In this document: positions 9,148 to 21,958 of the stretch, piece after piece
Numbering within the stretch: position 1 is the stretch's first letter
Layout of the letters: each line of letters opens with the position of its first letter
The notes under the pieces: generated by a model
The model's database searches: none
What the model saw: only the letters and a program-made list of their open reading frames with translations
What the model was told of the DNA's origin: nothing
DNA from: Zanthoxylum bungeanum
Lineage: Eukaryota > Streptophyta > Magnoliopsida > Sapindales > Rutaceae
Reading direction: 5' to 3'
NCBI GenBank assembly: GCA_019454045.1
Contig: SKCR01029093.1
Span: forward strand, 62,001 to 126,000
DNA: 64,000 bases
Position numbers and translations under genes: made by a program

Positions 9148-11615
9148 TCATTCAGCCCGCACAGGGGCAGGAATTTCTTCCTCAACTGGCTCAGATGGCG
9201 AGAGGACTGGCTCGATCTCAGGAGGAGGAACAACTGCTTCATCCTCGGCAGCATGGGAGACCTCTACTTCAGGGACGGGAGGAGAGATCTCAAGGCAGTC
9301 CTCGCCGGGGGCTGGAACATCAGGTCGCTCTTCTTGGGGAACCCCGGAATCCGGAACCACCGAGATCTGGTCAGGATCCATCACCTCCTCGGAAGGAGGA
9401 GGGAGCCACTTCCGAAACTCCTCCTCAGAAATATCCCCCTTGCAATAGTTGATGGCCGCATAGATATGGTCCATGTTCAGACTTGGCAGCACCATCGGTA
9501 TCAGATCAGCACAATCACCGACCCCCTCAAGGCGGATGGCCTCCTTCTCGGCATCGAGATCGGCCTCTCTCTCCCCAAGCTTGGCTTCTTTCTTCTCGAG
9601 ATCGTCCCGGGTCCGCGCTATTTGTTCATCATTGGCCTTCAATTTGGTTTCGACACTGGCCACCTTCGCCTTCAAAACACCAATCTCAGATTGGGCAGCT
9701 TTCAAGTCCTCCCGAGCACTATCGGCAAGCTTTCGCTCCAGGGCAGCAGCAGCCTTAAGAGCCTTATTAATTTTGAAGTTCTCAATGGCGGTCGCTTCGT
9801 GATTCTTTATCACCTCCTCCCGGTCAGCCAGTTTAGCCTCCACTTCTGTAAGACGATTCTGAAGCCTCTGAGCCTGACCACCCTCGGACAACAGACTTAG
9901 AAGAAGGTCTTTGTTCTTCGCCATGAGGTAAGTAGCCTCCACAAAAAAAAGAGGAGTCAAGATACGATATGAAGAAGACCGAGAACCGAAGTCAGAAAAA
10001 GGAAGAATAAAACTACCTTTGCCATTTGAGAGCTCATCTCAGTCACTACAGCTTCAGGAGAGATGTCTTCATATCTCGAGACATCCCCCGGGGGGATCAC
10101 CTCGGCCAATTCATTAAAAGCTGGTACCAAATGGGAAGTAGCCTCCCGGATGCTTTCTGCCAAGTCATCCACCCCGAGGATTACAGAACCCTTTCGCTTC
10201 TTGGAGGAGCCCACGGATGATTTTTTCCCCCGACGAACGTCTTTTTTCTTGCCCGGGACAAGATCCTCATCCTCCCCTTGAACCAGCTCGGTCTCTTCTG
10301 ACCCGAACTGACGCCTCCTCTTCCTAAGAGGCTTCGGCGGACTAACAAGACGAGCAAATCCTGACGACTGCGCACCAGGAGAAGATAGACCCTGAGCACC
10401 CGGCTGAACTCTCCCTTGAGATGCCCTCTCAGCCCCAGCAGGATCAGGTTGTGCCCGGGAAGTTCCAGTTTCCACATGACCGGCCTTCTTCATAGTACCG
10501 GCCAACTTCTCAAGAAACTTTGGCCTCTTCGACATACCTACAAAAAAGGAAAGAAAAGGAAATCAGGACCCGAGCATATAACAAAGACATCAAACACATG
10601 ATAAACAAACGGGGAAAGTCATCAAAACAGCCAGCAACCTATCCGACCCGAGACCTCCGGAGGGACGGTCCGAGTAAGGCCCGAATCAACAAAGGCTGCA
10701 TCATTAACCAATTCCCTCCAGTGAGCGGCATACCGACGAGCCCAATGTACCCGCCTCCGAACCTGACGAGAAACCTTGGGAGCATCTCGCCAACAAGCTG
10801 GGAGGAACCAGAGAAGTTAGAGACCTAAGAAACTAAGAACGGGAATAAAAAAAAAAAGAAAAGAGAGGGGTATTAAACTCCTAACCTCCCGCCCTGAAGA
10901 TATCCGGAACTGAGACATCCTCCTCAAACGATCTCAGGACCCGACCCCAATCCCCAGTAGCCCAGAACCAAAGATCCTTGAAATTCTTGTTAGAGTCGGG
11001 AAGTTTCTGGACAAGGTTGGACGAACTATCATAAGCTTAGAGGTAATACCAACCGTAGTGAGTCTTTGGGTTAGACTTCAAACGATATAACCTCTTCACC
11101 TCTTCCAAACAAGGTACACCTAAACCTGCCCGGTGCCAAACCACATATATGCCGGCCAGAATCCTCCAACTATTTAAGCTCAATTGACAAGGGGCAATCT
11201 CCATCTCGGCCAGCATCCAAGCAAAATAACGTTGCATCGGCAGCCGTAGCCCACACTCAAAAAAAGCAGGAAGAAGTGCCACCGAGCCCTCATCAGGTTG
11301 ACTACCACGATCCATCGGGCTGGGAACTTCAAGGGCAATATCTATTGGGATGTCATATCGTTGCCGCAACAGCGCCAGATCATCCTCAGTTATTTTGGAG
11401 GGACGGTTCATATCCAGAGCCGACGATCAAAGTTCACCGGGCTCTGGGTCCTTCCGAGGAACCCTCTGATGGTAGGAGTCTTGTTCGATCTCAGAGGGAG
11501 TAGGGGTAGTGTCAAGGTCTTCTACACTAGGTGCCCCCGAGCCCGAGGAGAGCTCCTCAGCAGGGGGAGTTGAGATTTTAGCAGGCTTTTCAGGGGAGGA
11601 ACTGTTGTCAGACAT
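9148..11615 (-). pseudogene. Spliced antisense gene of gypsy T (four exons, PF04195-like N-terminal domain), three in-frame stops
   Basis: I propose exons 11615-10886, 10824-10639, 10537-10017 and 9936-9148 on the minus strand. The three introns (61, 101 and 80 bp) all start GT and end AG. The exons total 2226 bases, exactly 742 codons, and every junction keeps frame. The start is ATG at 11615 (MSDNSSSPEK), followed by an acidic Ser/Pro/Glu-rich leader. The domain with ALLPAFFECGLRLPMQRYF and QLSLNSWRILAGIYVVW resembles the plant gypsy-type transposon domain PF04195. Exon 3 is basic and low-complexity. Exon 4 holds a long heptad-rich coiled coil (about 60 to 150 residues in) and an acidic Pro-rich tail. 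Stops at 11427-11429, 11037-11039 and 10817-10819 break it. Similar antisense ORFs are known in Tat-lineage elements; their function is unknown. Confidence 0.82.
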
Positions 11616-12390
11616 CCCTGACACCCAGAGAAACAAAGAAAGAATGGGAAGTCAGTCTATAGCTAAAAAGAAACTACTCACGGTTTCCATGTTAGCTAAA
11701 ACAGGTGGTCTCTAAAAGTGCCCTAAAGCAGAACCCAGCAAACCATAAATCTTTCCCTAGCAAAACACAGATTCATAAAACACAAAAAAGGAAGAGGTCG
11801 TTCAGAGGACTTACTTGTTCTTCTCGGAAAAAGCAGGAGGTTGTGCAGTACGGTTGTGCCCATCCCTTATGTTCGCAGCAAAGAAAATGAAAAAAAGACC
11901 ACGGTTGAGCTTCGAGAGCACGGAGTTGGGCGAATCACGGAGAGGTTTTCAGAAAAGAAGGAGAAATTGCCGAAAAAGATGGAACAGTGTAAAGCCTCGC
12001 CTTCTTATAGTCATGGAAAAAACGCTCGTGACCGTTGGATCTAAGGGAAGAGCCCGGATGAACGCCAGGTGTCGACTACAAAAGAGGTCTCCCAAGTTTA
12101 AACAGACGGCTGAGATCAGCCCACTGTGAAGACGCCTCTATACGGTCGATTCGTTTCCTTTTTGGCGGGAACCCGGCGGATGCTTGACAGGTGTCGAACT
12201 TAGAAGAAACCCTAAAGATGATTTGATGGGCATTTAAGTGGACGTGACTGTTGCGTGTCTCAAGACAAAGCGCTTGAAAAGAGGCAACAAAGCATTTCTC
12301 GACCCCGGACCGACCTCCAACGGAGCAAAACAGAAACACCATCTTTATGTACTTCCCGGCACCAACTTGCACACTTGTTGGAACCGAGAA
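11616..12390 (+). other. T region between the antisense gene start and the purine tract
   Basis: No domain-bearing frame is seen on either strand. It would hold the 5' leader and promoter of the antisense gene. Confidence 0.5.
12004..12009 (-). promoter_or_regulatory. Possible TATA box for the antisense gene
   Basis: The minus strand reads CTATAAGAAG about 390 bases before the antisense ATG. The position would suit a core promoter, but a TATA-like word in AT-rich DNA is weak evidence. Confidence 0.25.
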
Positions 12391-12402
12391 CTAGGGGACA
12401 GA
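12391..12402 (+). other. Polypurine tract of gypsy T
   Basis: CTAGGGGACAGA lies directly before the 3' LTR, where plus-strand DNA synthesis is primed. Confidence 0.7.
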
Positions 12403-13142
12403 TGTTGATGGTGTTTTCAGGCACTATAACATTTAAGACAGCACGACGAGGACAGAAGGGTAATTCTCTGACTGGTTGAGATCATATAGCCGACCCGACC
12501 ATAACATGTGAAGACCGACCACTTTGGTTCGGATGACCGAGCACTATAAGGTCGGCAGAAACACTCTCAGCATAAAAGATTGTCATGACCGACCTCATGA
12601 AGACCGACCAGACGGCGAGTCGTGTTCAAGATGACGACACCCTATTCTTGCGGATAAGGTAAAACGGATTATCCTACTCTCACAAGGAAATGAAGTCAGA
12701 ATCCGAAAAGGAATAAGAAAAGAGAAGGGAGAATCGGACTAGGAATCCTTACAAGGAAAGAAGACTAAAGATCAACTAGGATTTCTTGTGCAAATAGGAG
12801 TCTGATTTCTGTGTTATTATAAATAGGAGGGCATAGTATGTGTAAAGGGCATCAACAAAATTATTGATCAGAATCATCAAACTCTGATTTGTAAAAACAA
12901 AGAAGAGACCCGAGAAGCATATTTGAGTAATAAAGAGTACCATCCTGTTCTTGTCCGTGGACGTAGGTCGGATCAAAAATCCACCGAACCACGTTAAATC
13001 TCCTTGTTGATTGGTGTGTTTATCTGTCTTTTGCTAAATTTGCTTTTGGTCCCCCATAAACCAAACAAATTCACTATTGAAGGAGGATTATCTCGGAGGT
13101 GATATTCCCATATTACCCTGAGACCAAAATCAGCCGTCAACA
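12403..13142 (+). repeat. 3' LTR of gypsy T
   Basis: Matches 938-1678 with about eleven substitutions and one homopolymer difference counted by eye. It is followed by GGTTT (13143-13147), the right target duplication. The TATAAAT box is at 12818-12824. Confidence 0.95.
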
Positions 13143-13147
13143 GGTTT
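13143..13147 (+). repeat. Target site duplication GGTTT (right) of gypsy T
   Basis: Identical to 933-937; copia A sequence resumes directly after it. Confidence 0.92.
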
Positions 13148-14123
13148 ATTAAATAAAGTGTAGTATTTAATTTGGAATTAAATAGTGAATTAGTATTAAA
13201 TACAAATTGAATTGGATTAAATTTTGTAGTTTAATTTAATTCAAGAATTCGTACTTTGAGTACTTATTCGCAAAACGAGTTTGACTCGAGCAAAATCAAA
13301 TCGTTGTTAGAACATTGGATGGTCACTAATTATCAGATTAAATAATTTGATTAGATTGATTGATAGCATGCAGTGTGAACACATAGTTGCGATGCATGAA
13401 TAATGTATATCGGATGGATATTAGATGGGTGGGACAAGTTTAGAAATTGTTGTAATAAATTTCATTTATTAATTGGACCTGCATGTCCAGCCTTATTACC
13501 TCATTCTCATTGTATTTCTCTTCTCAATGTAAATGAGGTTTCTTTAGAAGTATAGTGTAACGGGTAGAAGTAAATACTTGTGCTAGCGGGAGAGAGAAAG
13601 GGAGAGATTTGATCTAGGATCATTGTGTAAAGTATTCATCCGCATATCATTATTACTTTATTTATACGCGCTTTATTATGTATTTAGAATGCATGTTTAA
13701 GGGCGTATGATGATGAGACCTTAACAAAGATAATAAATTGGTTGCCAATTTTCACGCGAAAAACCCTCAAAAATATTAAGCGTTTTTCCTTCCATTGAGT
13801 GATTCTTAGTCATGATCCGAGACTGGCATTGGTTTGTTGGCCAAAGTCAAGGCCTTTGTCCGTCGAGGATGTGTTTGAATCACGAGAGCTTTGTTCCATA
13901 TTGGTGTCTTTTCCAAGTTGTGGTTTGTTGGCCAAAGTCAAGACCACTTCTTGTCCATCAACATTGATTACGAAGCTTTCCATGGTCAATGGGTCGCGCT
14001 TAACTGGGATCACTAAGTTTTTTGTGCCAAAGCCAAGGCTTAGTTGATTCAGAGGAAAAATGTTAGGTAATATATTGGATATATTGGCATATATAAGATA
14101 TATGTTTCGGACTTGGATGTCCC
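13148..14123 (+). other. 5' untranslated region of copia A, second part
   Basis: Matches 27222-28210 in A3 and more distantly about 35180-36170 in B. It holds a palindrome with arms TATTTAATT and AATTAAATA around TGG (13164-13184). The motif TTGGCCAAAGTCAAG recurs around 13839, 13928 and 16128. Open frames on both strands at 13799-14047 are not kept in B and are not considered genes. TSD base block GTCCC (14119-14123) ends this part. Confidence 0.75.
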
Positions 14124-16049
14124 TGTAGACAACAGAACCTGGGCAACGCTGTTCTAGGCTCGCGGCCTAGTTGGGAAGTATGAAATAACATGGAGTCGCC
14201 ACCCGGTGTGAACCGGGACAAAGATTTAAGGCCGCACTCACCCCTCGCAAGGGAAGACCTCAAACCGTTGGGTTCGGAATGGTCCCTTACTTATGTCACT
14301 TGTGATGATATAATTTGTGCAATAAACTAACCGAATCTATTCATCATTCATGCTCAAGGGTACTTAGATCTAACATGCTTTCATCCAAATAATTTCACGC
14401 AATGTAACACAACAAGCCTATTGAGCCATTAAACCAACATGTATAAATCATTACCCAAACGCATCATAAACCAAGAACATGCATAATGAACAACCTAAAC
14501 ATGCTTTAACAAATAAATAACAAACTAAATTAAACCATGCTTTAAATAATAAACATATAACCTAAAGACTATAACATGCTCAAATACAAATTAGGATGAG
14601 ACGAGATGCGTGTATCTTAAGTGGTACGTGGCATTGTATCCCCAGTGCAGACCATACTACCGTCCATTCGGAGTCGGCTATGGAATTTACGTCCGGGTTT
14701 CCATCCGATATACCACAAAAGAGAACACATATCCCGCTCATCCAACAATCACATCATTCTTCAAATGACTCTCATGCAATTATATATCAAAATAAATAAA
14801 ACAACAATAAAGAAGATAAGTAGAAAGGTGCCCTCAGGTCTAACCTCTTTTGTCGTCTAAGAAAGGGCGTTACACGTCCGTTGGAAGGCTGAATGATCCG
14901 CTACTCTTTTAGTTCACCAACTCAACGTCTTTCCTTGCTGTTTTTCTGTTCGGGCTGCTGTTTCAAGTCTGTTTCGCTGCTGTTTCGCTGCTACGTTTCA
15001 GGTCACTGTCTTGGTGGTTTGGCGGACTATTTTGGGTGATTTTGAAGGCTTAGGGAGGTGCGTTTGTGGGATATTTTTAGGGAAACTTTATGGAGGTTTT
15101 TGGGGGGATTTCTAGGTGATTTTAGGGCTTTTTTATGGGCTAAAGTCGCAGCAAATACTGACCAGAACAGTAAGCTAAACTCGGCAGTTCACTAGTGCAG
15201 TGAAGCCGTTTTCAGGGCTGACTTGGGCGCACAATTGGGGCTGCTTTTGGGGGATATTTTGCACGACTTTAAGGTTGTGAATAAGGTTTATTTGAGGGTG
15301 TTTTGGGGCTGTGAATGGTGGCTAAAGACGCAGCAAAGAGGGCTTAAGTTTTGGTGTTGGGCGTGAAGGGTATAGATGAAGAAAGTGGATTTGCGGCACT
15401 AAAGGGTGATTTTGGCTTGATGATTCGGCAATGGAGGCTTGAAGGAGATCCTTGGGCGTGCAAGGGAGGCTTAGATGAGTGTCTTAGGCGTGCTTAAGGG
15501 ATATGTATGTGCTAGGTTTTGAATTGGGGTGAAGGCCTCTTTTTATAGGCAAATGAGAGAAGACTTTCCTAATCCGACAAGGAGTAGGATTTCTATTGAT
15601 GGTGACATCTCCTTAATAAGGAATAAATCTCCTAATTTAAGATTGTGATTGGATTTGATTAGGAAAAGGATCTAGGAGATTTCTTCTAATTAGGAATGGA
15701 TTTTATTTGATTTTAGCATGTGATAAATGTGCATTTACCTATTTAGAGAGGGTATGGGCGTGAATGTGGGTCTAATAGGCGTGGGTTTTGGTCCCTGAGT
15801 ACGCTTGGGTATTTTGGGTTTGATTTGGGTTTGGTAAGTGGTTTATGTGGGTTTTGGGCCCAAGATAAGCTTTGAAACATAAGTCCAACAAGCAACCGAA
15901 GCTAAACAACGAGTTTAAATCCAACAAAAATTCCATTTTCCAACTTTACCCTTCCAACGTCCGTTTCCCGCGACTTTCATGAATAAAGAGGTAGTTGCCT
16001 CCATACGAGACTCATCATTGGGCTAATGTGTAAAAATGCAATGCCTACA
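14124..16049 (-). mobile_element. Solo LTR E (D-family, reverse, 1926 bp)
   Basis: On the plus strand it begins TGTAGACAACAGAACC and ends GCAATGCCTACA, the reverse complement of the D LTR ends. It is flanked by GTCCC at 14119-14123 and 16050-16054. The uninterrupted site is seen in A3 near 28208. It has no internal region. It lacks the 175-bp repeats and the CGTTCGAACG cluster of the D LTR, so it is a different subfamily. Confidence 0.93.
15541..15547 (-). promoter_or_regulatory. TATA box of solo LTR E
   Basis: The minus strand reads CCTATAAAAAGAGG. D LTRs carry TATAAAAA (44771) and TATAAAA (51601) at the matching place, so the box is shared by the family. Confidence 0.5.
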
Positions 16050-16054
16050 GTCCC
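16050..16054 (+). repeat. Target site duplication GTCCC (right) of solo LTR E
   Basis: Identical to 14119-14123; copia A continues after it as in the uninterrupted A3 copy. Confidence 0.9.
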
Positions 16055-19000
16055 CCTACTGGATCTAGGAATTGGATTGGATCCAATTGATCTTAGAGAT
16101 CTACCTAGTTAACTATCATACAATTGTTGGCCAAGTCAAGATTGTGTGATATTTAACGGGATCCTAGCCCACTAGGAAACACGGTGTCCCGAGTACTCGA
16201 CAGAGGGTTAGAGGCTCGCCGAAAAATAGTGGGAGGCAAGAATTGAATTTGCAATATTCGTTTAATTACTTGCCATACGCGCTCAAATCAAAATTTCATT
16301 CGTCAAATAAATTAAATGTTAGTTGGACAAAGATTTAAATCGTTGTTTTAATAACTTTTGGACTGTATTCAAATTATTCATTTATAGTTGATTTTATAAT
16401 TGGATTACAATAATCAATATAATTGAATTTATCTATTAAAAGTATAGTTGATTAATATAGTTGGACTATAACAATCATTATATTTAATAGTACCTAAATC
16501 GTTGATTAAATAGTTGGACTATTAGAATCAAGATAGAAATTGAAAGATTGACATTTAAAAACATAATCCTATGGAAAATGTATTTAAATGGTTTAATTTT
16601 CAAATTTAGGAATAATTTTAGGATAGTCTTCGAAACTAATAAGTTACTTTATTTGATAAAATAACATATTAGGCCTAAGCCCGGAGTTAAGTAAATAGTA
16701 GAGCATAATCTTTAGAATATTTATGTAAATGATAACTTAAGTGCTTAATCCATTAAGCTTGTCGCAGTAGACTCTTTAATTTCTTTGTCAGAACTAAGGA
16801 TTAGATCCTTAAAGTATGGTAAAGAAATTAAAGGATCTTCATAGATCTATAATTAGATCTTAGAAGTACTAATTGCAATAAATAAACTCTTGGAGAGTTA
16901 ATGACTATTCTCAAGGAGATAAAGTCAAAGTTTGCAATTAGGCACGTAGGGCAAGGCGTACCTTACTTCGATATTCTAGAAACCAAGGCTTGGCCAAAGG
17001 CTTCTCGAATGTGGAAAATGGCAAAGGCAATATCATTATAATCTTCTGGGAATAAAGGACATATCCCAAAATGTCTGCCTAAATTGTGGCAAACGGGATC
17101 GCGGAAGCGTGACTGCCATTTGAACAAAGTAGACATGAAGGAATTAAAGACGGTACAAGGCTCCGGCTTCAAATATGTTTGTCATATTATGTTCACTTAT
17201 AGTATTAAAATTGGATTTTGAATACTTAGTGTGATACATAAATATACTGATGTTCAGAATCTGCTATGAGCAGGATACTAACTTCAATTGAGATTAATCT
17301 GCGAATTGGAAACGGGACGAAAGTCACTGTTTCAACCGTAGATACCTAATTTAGGAACTACCCTTAGGGTGTGTACCTAATTTGGAAACTGTTATAATGT
17401 AACTAGTTGACTAGAAACATTATCTCTATATCAATGTTTAACCCACTGGGGTTTACCTTTATATTTTAGAACACTAAAGTGTTTCATTATATAAAGATGA
17501 TAGCTCAAACAGATTTGATCAGAAGAAACTAATTGTGGCATTGTAGTCTGGGACATAATTAAACAAGACTCGTATATCCACACTTTTGAAGAGTGGGTAC
17601 TCGGACTGATTTGATTCCAATCAAATAAAGTCTACGAATCTAGTTTATTGGGCAAAGTACCTAAAGCACATTTACTTGGTAAAAGTGCAAGTGCCACCGA
17701 CCTGTTAGCCCTAGTTCATAGTGAAGCAAGTGGGCCCATGTCTAGCTAGGCTAGATGTGGATATGAATATTTCGTGACCTTTACGGATGTGGCATCGCGT
17801 TGTGGTTATGTGTTTCTTTTGAAACACAAATCGAAAACTTTTTCAGTTTTGACACGGAATAGACAAACAGATCGACTAAAGTATTAAACACCACGGTTAG
17901 ACCATGATGAAAATACTTAGCAAAAAGTTTCTAATATACTTGAAAGATTATAGTATTCTTTCAATGAGGACTCCTCCCGGAACACGTCAGTTTGACGGTG
18001 TGTCCGAACTGAGTAACTGAATTTTGTTAGACATGATAAAGGTTAATCATGAGTCGCTCTGAGCTACCATTTCCTTCATCGGATACGCATAAACAGTGCA
18101 GATCTTAATTTGAATAAGGTTCCATAAAAATTTGTTTGACAGATTTCATATTAGATATGAACAGGAAAAGAAACTAGGTTTCTCATTCCTGAACATTTGG
18201 GAATGTTAGGCATATGTTTGGATGATACCAAACTAAAACCCAAATTAGATAAGTGCCAATTGTAGGTTATCCTATGGATACCTAAGTATAGTACTTATAC
18301 AACTTACAAGAGAAAATTTAATTATTGCTCGCCATGCGGTTTTCCTGAGAGGAATACCTATATGCAGTGGAAAGTGGGAGGATAATAAAACTCGATGAAA
18401 ATCGGAGTATACTATTCAAGGCACTGAATCCTTATGGAACATATATAGTTCATCAAAGATGAAACTATACCATAATCTTCGAATATACAAGAACTACGTA
18501 TGTCAGAGAGAGTCAGAAAATAACCTGGGGTATGGGTTTCTGATCGCACCTCATAAAGATGTCAATCTTATTGAGGAATACCAACTGACTACGTATGAGG
18601 AAGTGATACAAGGTATCAACTCCCTATTATGAAAAGTGCCATGAATCCAAAATGGATTCCATGTATATCTACTATGTTTAGACACTAGTTGTTGTACCGC
18701 AAGGCATTGTGCCTATTGGTACTTTATAGGTCTTCAAGGAAGACATACATCGATGGCAACATACCAACGTACGAAGCTAGGCTTGTAGCGGAAATGTATC
18801 GTTATCAACATTGTGTTGATTACGATTCAACTTTTACTTGTTGCCACGTTAAATCCATTTGGATAATGCTTGCTAAAGCTGCATGTTTCATGTATGAAAT
18901 ATGCCAGCTTTTCGGGAAAATCGCTTTCCTGAAAAGGAAACCTTTTGGAGGATGTTTATAACATCCTGTCGATTTTGTCGTACCATTACAAGCAAACAAG

Positions 19001-19870
19001 TTTGCAGGTTATTCGATCCATGTTTCGATTGAAGCAAGCATAGGTTCTTGGAATTATCGTTTTGATGTAATCATAATGGTTTATGATTTAATTCAAAAAG
19101 AAATGATTCTTATGTATATAAGAGGGTTAGTGGGAGGCACTGACAGTGGCTGTCCTATAAATAATGATAATATGTCATTTCTTGGAAATGATATTCCCAT
19201 AATAACTATCGGCGAAAGCTTGGCTTTTGAGAAAAACTCTCCGAGAACTCGTACTTTGAAAAATGTACGCAACCTGGTGTCTCATACGCTTTGAGCATAT
19301 GGAGTCACAATCTGGCAAATCCAAGTGATAGTCACTGGATTGATGTTAAGAAGATACTTAGTATCTTAGAGATCTAAGGATGTTGTCTTAAACTATGGAG
19401 ATGGAGAACTTAAAGTGACTGTGATCACTATTGCAAGTTTCCTAAACTGATAATACGACTATAAGTCGCAAACGGTACTATACAATTTGAATAACGGTAC
19501 AGTGAGCTGGAAATCTTCTAAGCAAGATACTGTTACCGAATAAACAACAAATACGGGTTATTCATGCAGCTGAGGTAGTAATAGAAGCATTTGGGTCGAT
19601 AAAAAATCTAATTAGATTAGACATAGTTCTGTTAACAGCTGAGCTAGGCTGCAGCGCAGTCTAAAGAATTAATGGTCTCATCAACGATCCAGATACACAC
19701 TTCGACTATTCATCTGATTCGTTCGGATCATACATCATGGTGATGTGATGATCGTATAAATCGCATCAGACGATAATCATGTAAATCCGCCGACAAAAAC
19801 CTTTTCTCAGCAATTTGAGCCAATCATACATAGTTCGGGTGTAAGACACTCGAGTGACTGGCTATAGGCC
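16055..19870 (+). pseudogene. Copia A gag-pol remnant, multiply broken
   Basis: This is the coding part of copia A, homologous to 36240-40495 of element B but full of stops and small deletions. 16055-16940 matches the end of the B leader and decayed gag. At about 17040-17130 is the relic of the Gag zinc knuckle, with RDCHLNK in place of the intact Cys/His motif. Protease and integrase relics follow (about 17170-18200). A longer RT piece at 18689-18961 keeps DGNIPTYEARLVAEM and VKSIWIMLAKAACF, matching the start of B RT. RNase H relics run to about 19860. The family normally encodes capsid, protease, integrase, RT and RNase H; none is usable here. E is inserted just upstream. Confidence 0.85.
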
Positions 19871-19881
19871 AAGTGGGAGAT
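19871..19881 (+). other. Polypurine tract of copia A
   Basis: AAGTGGGAGAT directly precedes the LTR and matches the tract of B (40496-40506) and, in reverse, C (42438-42448). Confidence 0.75.
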
Positions 19882-21958
19882 TGTTGGACAATTATGACCC
19901 ATAGCGTCACTATTTGTACAGATCATGGTGTTGTTGTACAAATTAACTATGTGACAAAGGAGATTGCACTCTTATCATTTGTGATTAGATCACCAAGATA
20001 TATAAATGATAGGAGGTCCCTATGATTTGTTCCTGGATTGAGAATGATAGGAGATTGCACTTTTACAGTATCAGTCCACGAAGGATAAATCATTAAATAT
20101 CCTTAGTCAGAGTATTATCGAGATCGGAGATCGATAGATACGTAAAAGACTAGTATTACACTTGTGCGCGTTGTGAGGGCACAACGACATAGTTCTCATA
20201 TATTTGGGTATAGGATACTCATGCAAGTGTATAGGAGGTTGTGTTTTACCGATGGTACGAGAAACAGCTTTGCTCTGGATAGACCCTCTCGGAATTCCAT
20301 TGGTTGTATGACTATGTGTCTATGAAGTCCGAAATCAGGGTAGGTGTATTTGGTCTTAACCTGAGACTTGCACCGCTAATCTTTGCGACAATCAATATAC
20401 TTTGGTTTTGGTCGTCCAGGACTTTAACCGGTTTCTGTGTACACCTCTTTTAGGTATATCGAGAATCGTAGTGTGTTGGGTGTGATTCAAGACGGAAGTG
20501 TCACTCCAGTCATATGGAGTTGATGATCAAGCAGGGATACAGAACTGGTTCTCTAAAAAGGTTGCAACCGTCGGGATAATATGACTTGGTCATGATTATC
20601 CGATATTAAGGAGACTAGTTGCTTGTAATCCGTTATATGCTTCGTACGGGGCAGACACTGTACCAGCCCCAGGCCTTGCTGTGATCATCCGATACTGGAT
20701 CGAAATACGCAATACTACGTATACTACGCCTGATATAGATCCTTATATTCCTGTAAAGATATTTCTCGAGAATTAGGTAGGCATGGCGCTTTGCTAGAAG
20801 CCAACCTTTTCTTGTAAATTGGTATAAACGTAGTACTGGGTACTTACGTGTTCGGATAGTCCGACGACCAAATTTAATGCCAACATATCCGGGGATCTCA
20901 TGGGTCGCTTCCCGAAGATTCACCGATGACGTATGACTCACACTTTTAATTAATCTGGGATTAATTTGATGATAGAGAAAAATAATCTGAGATTAATAAC
21001 GAAGATATTTTATCTGGGATAAAATATATTTTAAAGAGAGATAACGATTAATTTGGATTTAATTGATAAAAATAATATATTCGATATATTAAACGAAATT
21101 GGATTTCGACGCTGAGTTAAAATTAGATTTTAATTACGGCAAATGAGTTAATTTAGAATTAATTCGTTAGCGATGTGAATAGTGATTTCGCTAGGCATAA
21201 TCATTTAATTGCGTCGCAACAGAAAATTCGTTAATTTTGAATTAGCGAACCCGAGCCTGGGATTGTTTACGAGCGCATTCGCATTTCGAATTCGAGTGCG
21301 GCACGTAAGTCAAATAAAGCATCAAATCTCTAGTCATTTCAAGGGTCAAATCATTAGTCACTTTGAGTGATGTGACAACTTGTCACTTGATTGACATGAG
21401 TGATGTGAATAGTTGATTGAAGTGGTTGGAATTAATTCCCTTGACTTTTTTGTATTTGAAAAATCAATTATTTGATTTTTGGTAATGAAAAATTGTGTAT
21501 TAGATACACAAAATCAAATACAAAATTAATATCCATCATTCTCTCTCTTTGTTCACAAATTGGAGCCATTTTCCTCTCTCTTCTTTAAGCCCATTTGGCC
21601 TGTTTTTGTTCTGGTTTTTCTGGGAAATGCCGAGAGCAATGGGAAGCAATGTGTGATGATTTTTCGGCAAAATCATCAAGAACTAGCACTCCAAGAGACA
21701 TGCGAAGGTGATAGGGAAGTCCACCCATGAGCTTGGAATCACCACGACGAAGCTTGGACCTTGACGAAGATGATCCAAGGCCGAGTCCTGGAGAGGACTG
21801 CAGCTCACTATTGTGAGCAGTAAGGAGGCATAAAACAATTTTTTGTTCATCGCCGCATCGCTCAACCGATCAATGTGAGTATTCCACAACTCCCTCGTAT
21901 GTATTCACATTTGTTTCTTGCTTTTGATTTGATCCTCGGGGCCGTAGAAACTCCAAAA
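19882..21958 (+). repeat. Copia A LTR, shared as 3' LTR of A and 5' LTR of the next internal region
   Basis: Begins TGTTGGACAATTATGACCC and ends CTCCAAAA (CCAACA with one change). Leader sequence of a further copy follows without a primer site: about 320 bases, equal to 60-378 of A, are missing. The palindrome array is at 20948-21162. Confidence 0.88.
20948..21162 (+). repeat. Array of palindromes with three-base spacers (A LTR)
   Basis: The first has arms AATTAATC and GATTAATT around TGG (20948-20966) and the last has arms TTAATT and AATTAA around TAG (21148-21162). Between them are ATATTTTATC/GATAAAATAT around TGG and CGAAAT/ATTTCG around TGG. Some members are imperfect in this old copy. 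Confidence 0.75.

Larger units (their letters stand above)
938..13142 (+). mobile_element. Ty3/gypsy LTR retrotransposon T (Tat/Retand-like), 12.2 kb, defective
   Basis: The element has 741-bp and 740-bp LTRs, TG...CA ends, a TSD, a primer site, a purine tract, gag, protease and part of RT. RNase H is cut short and there is no integrase. Downstream of pol are tandem repeats and then a long antisense gene. This architecture (repeat-rich region plus antisense ORF between pol and the 3' LTR) is known from Retand-type members of the Tat lineage; assigning T there is inference. By eye the LTRs differ at about a dozen positions, mostly substitutions, so the insertion is fairly recent. A copia solo LTR (4853-6887) later inserted into RT. 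T sits in the 5' UTR of copia A. Confidence 0.93.
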
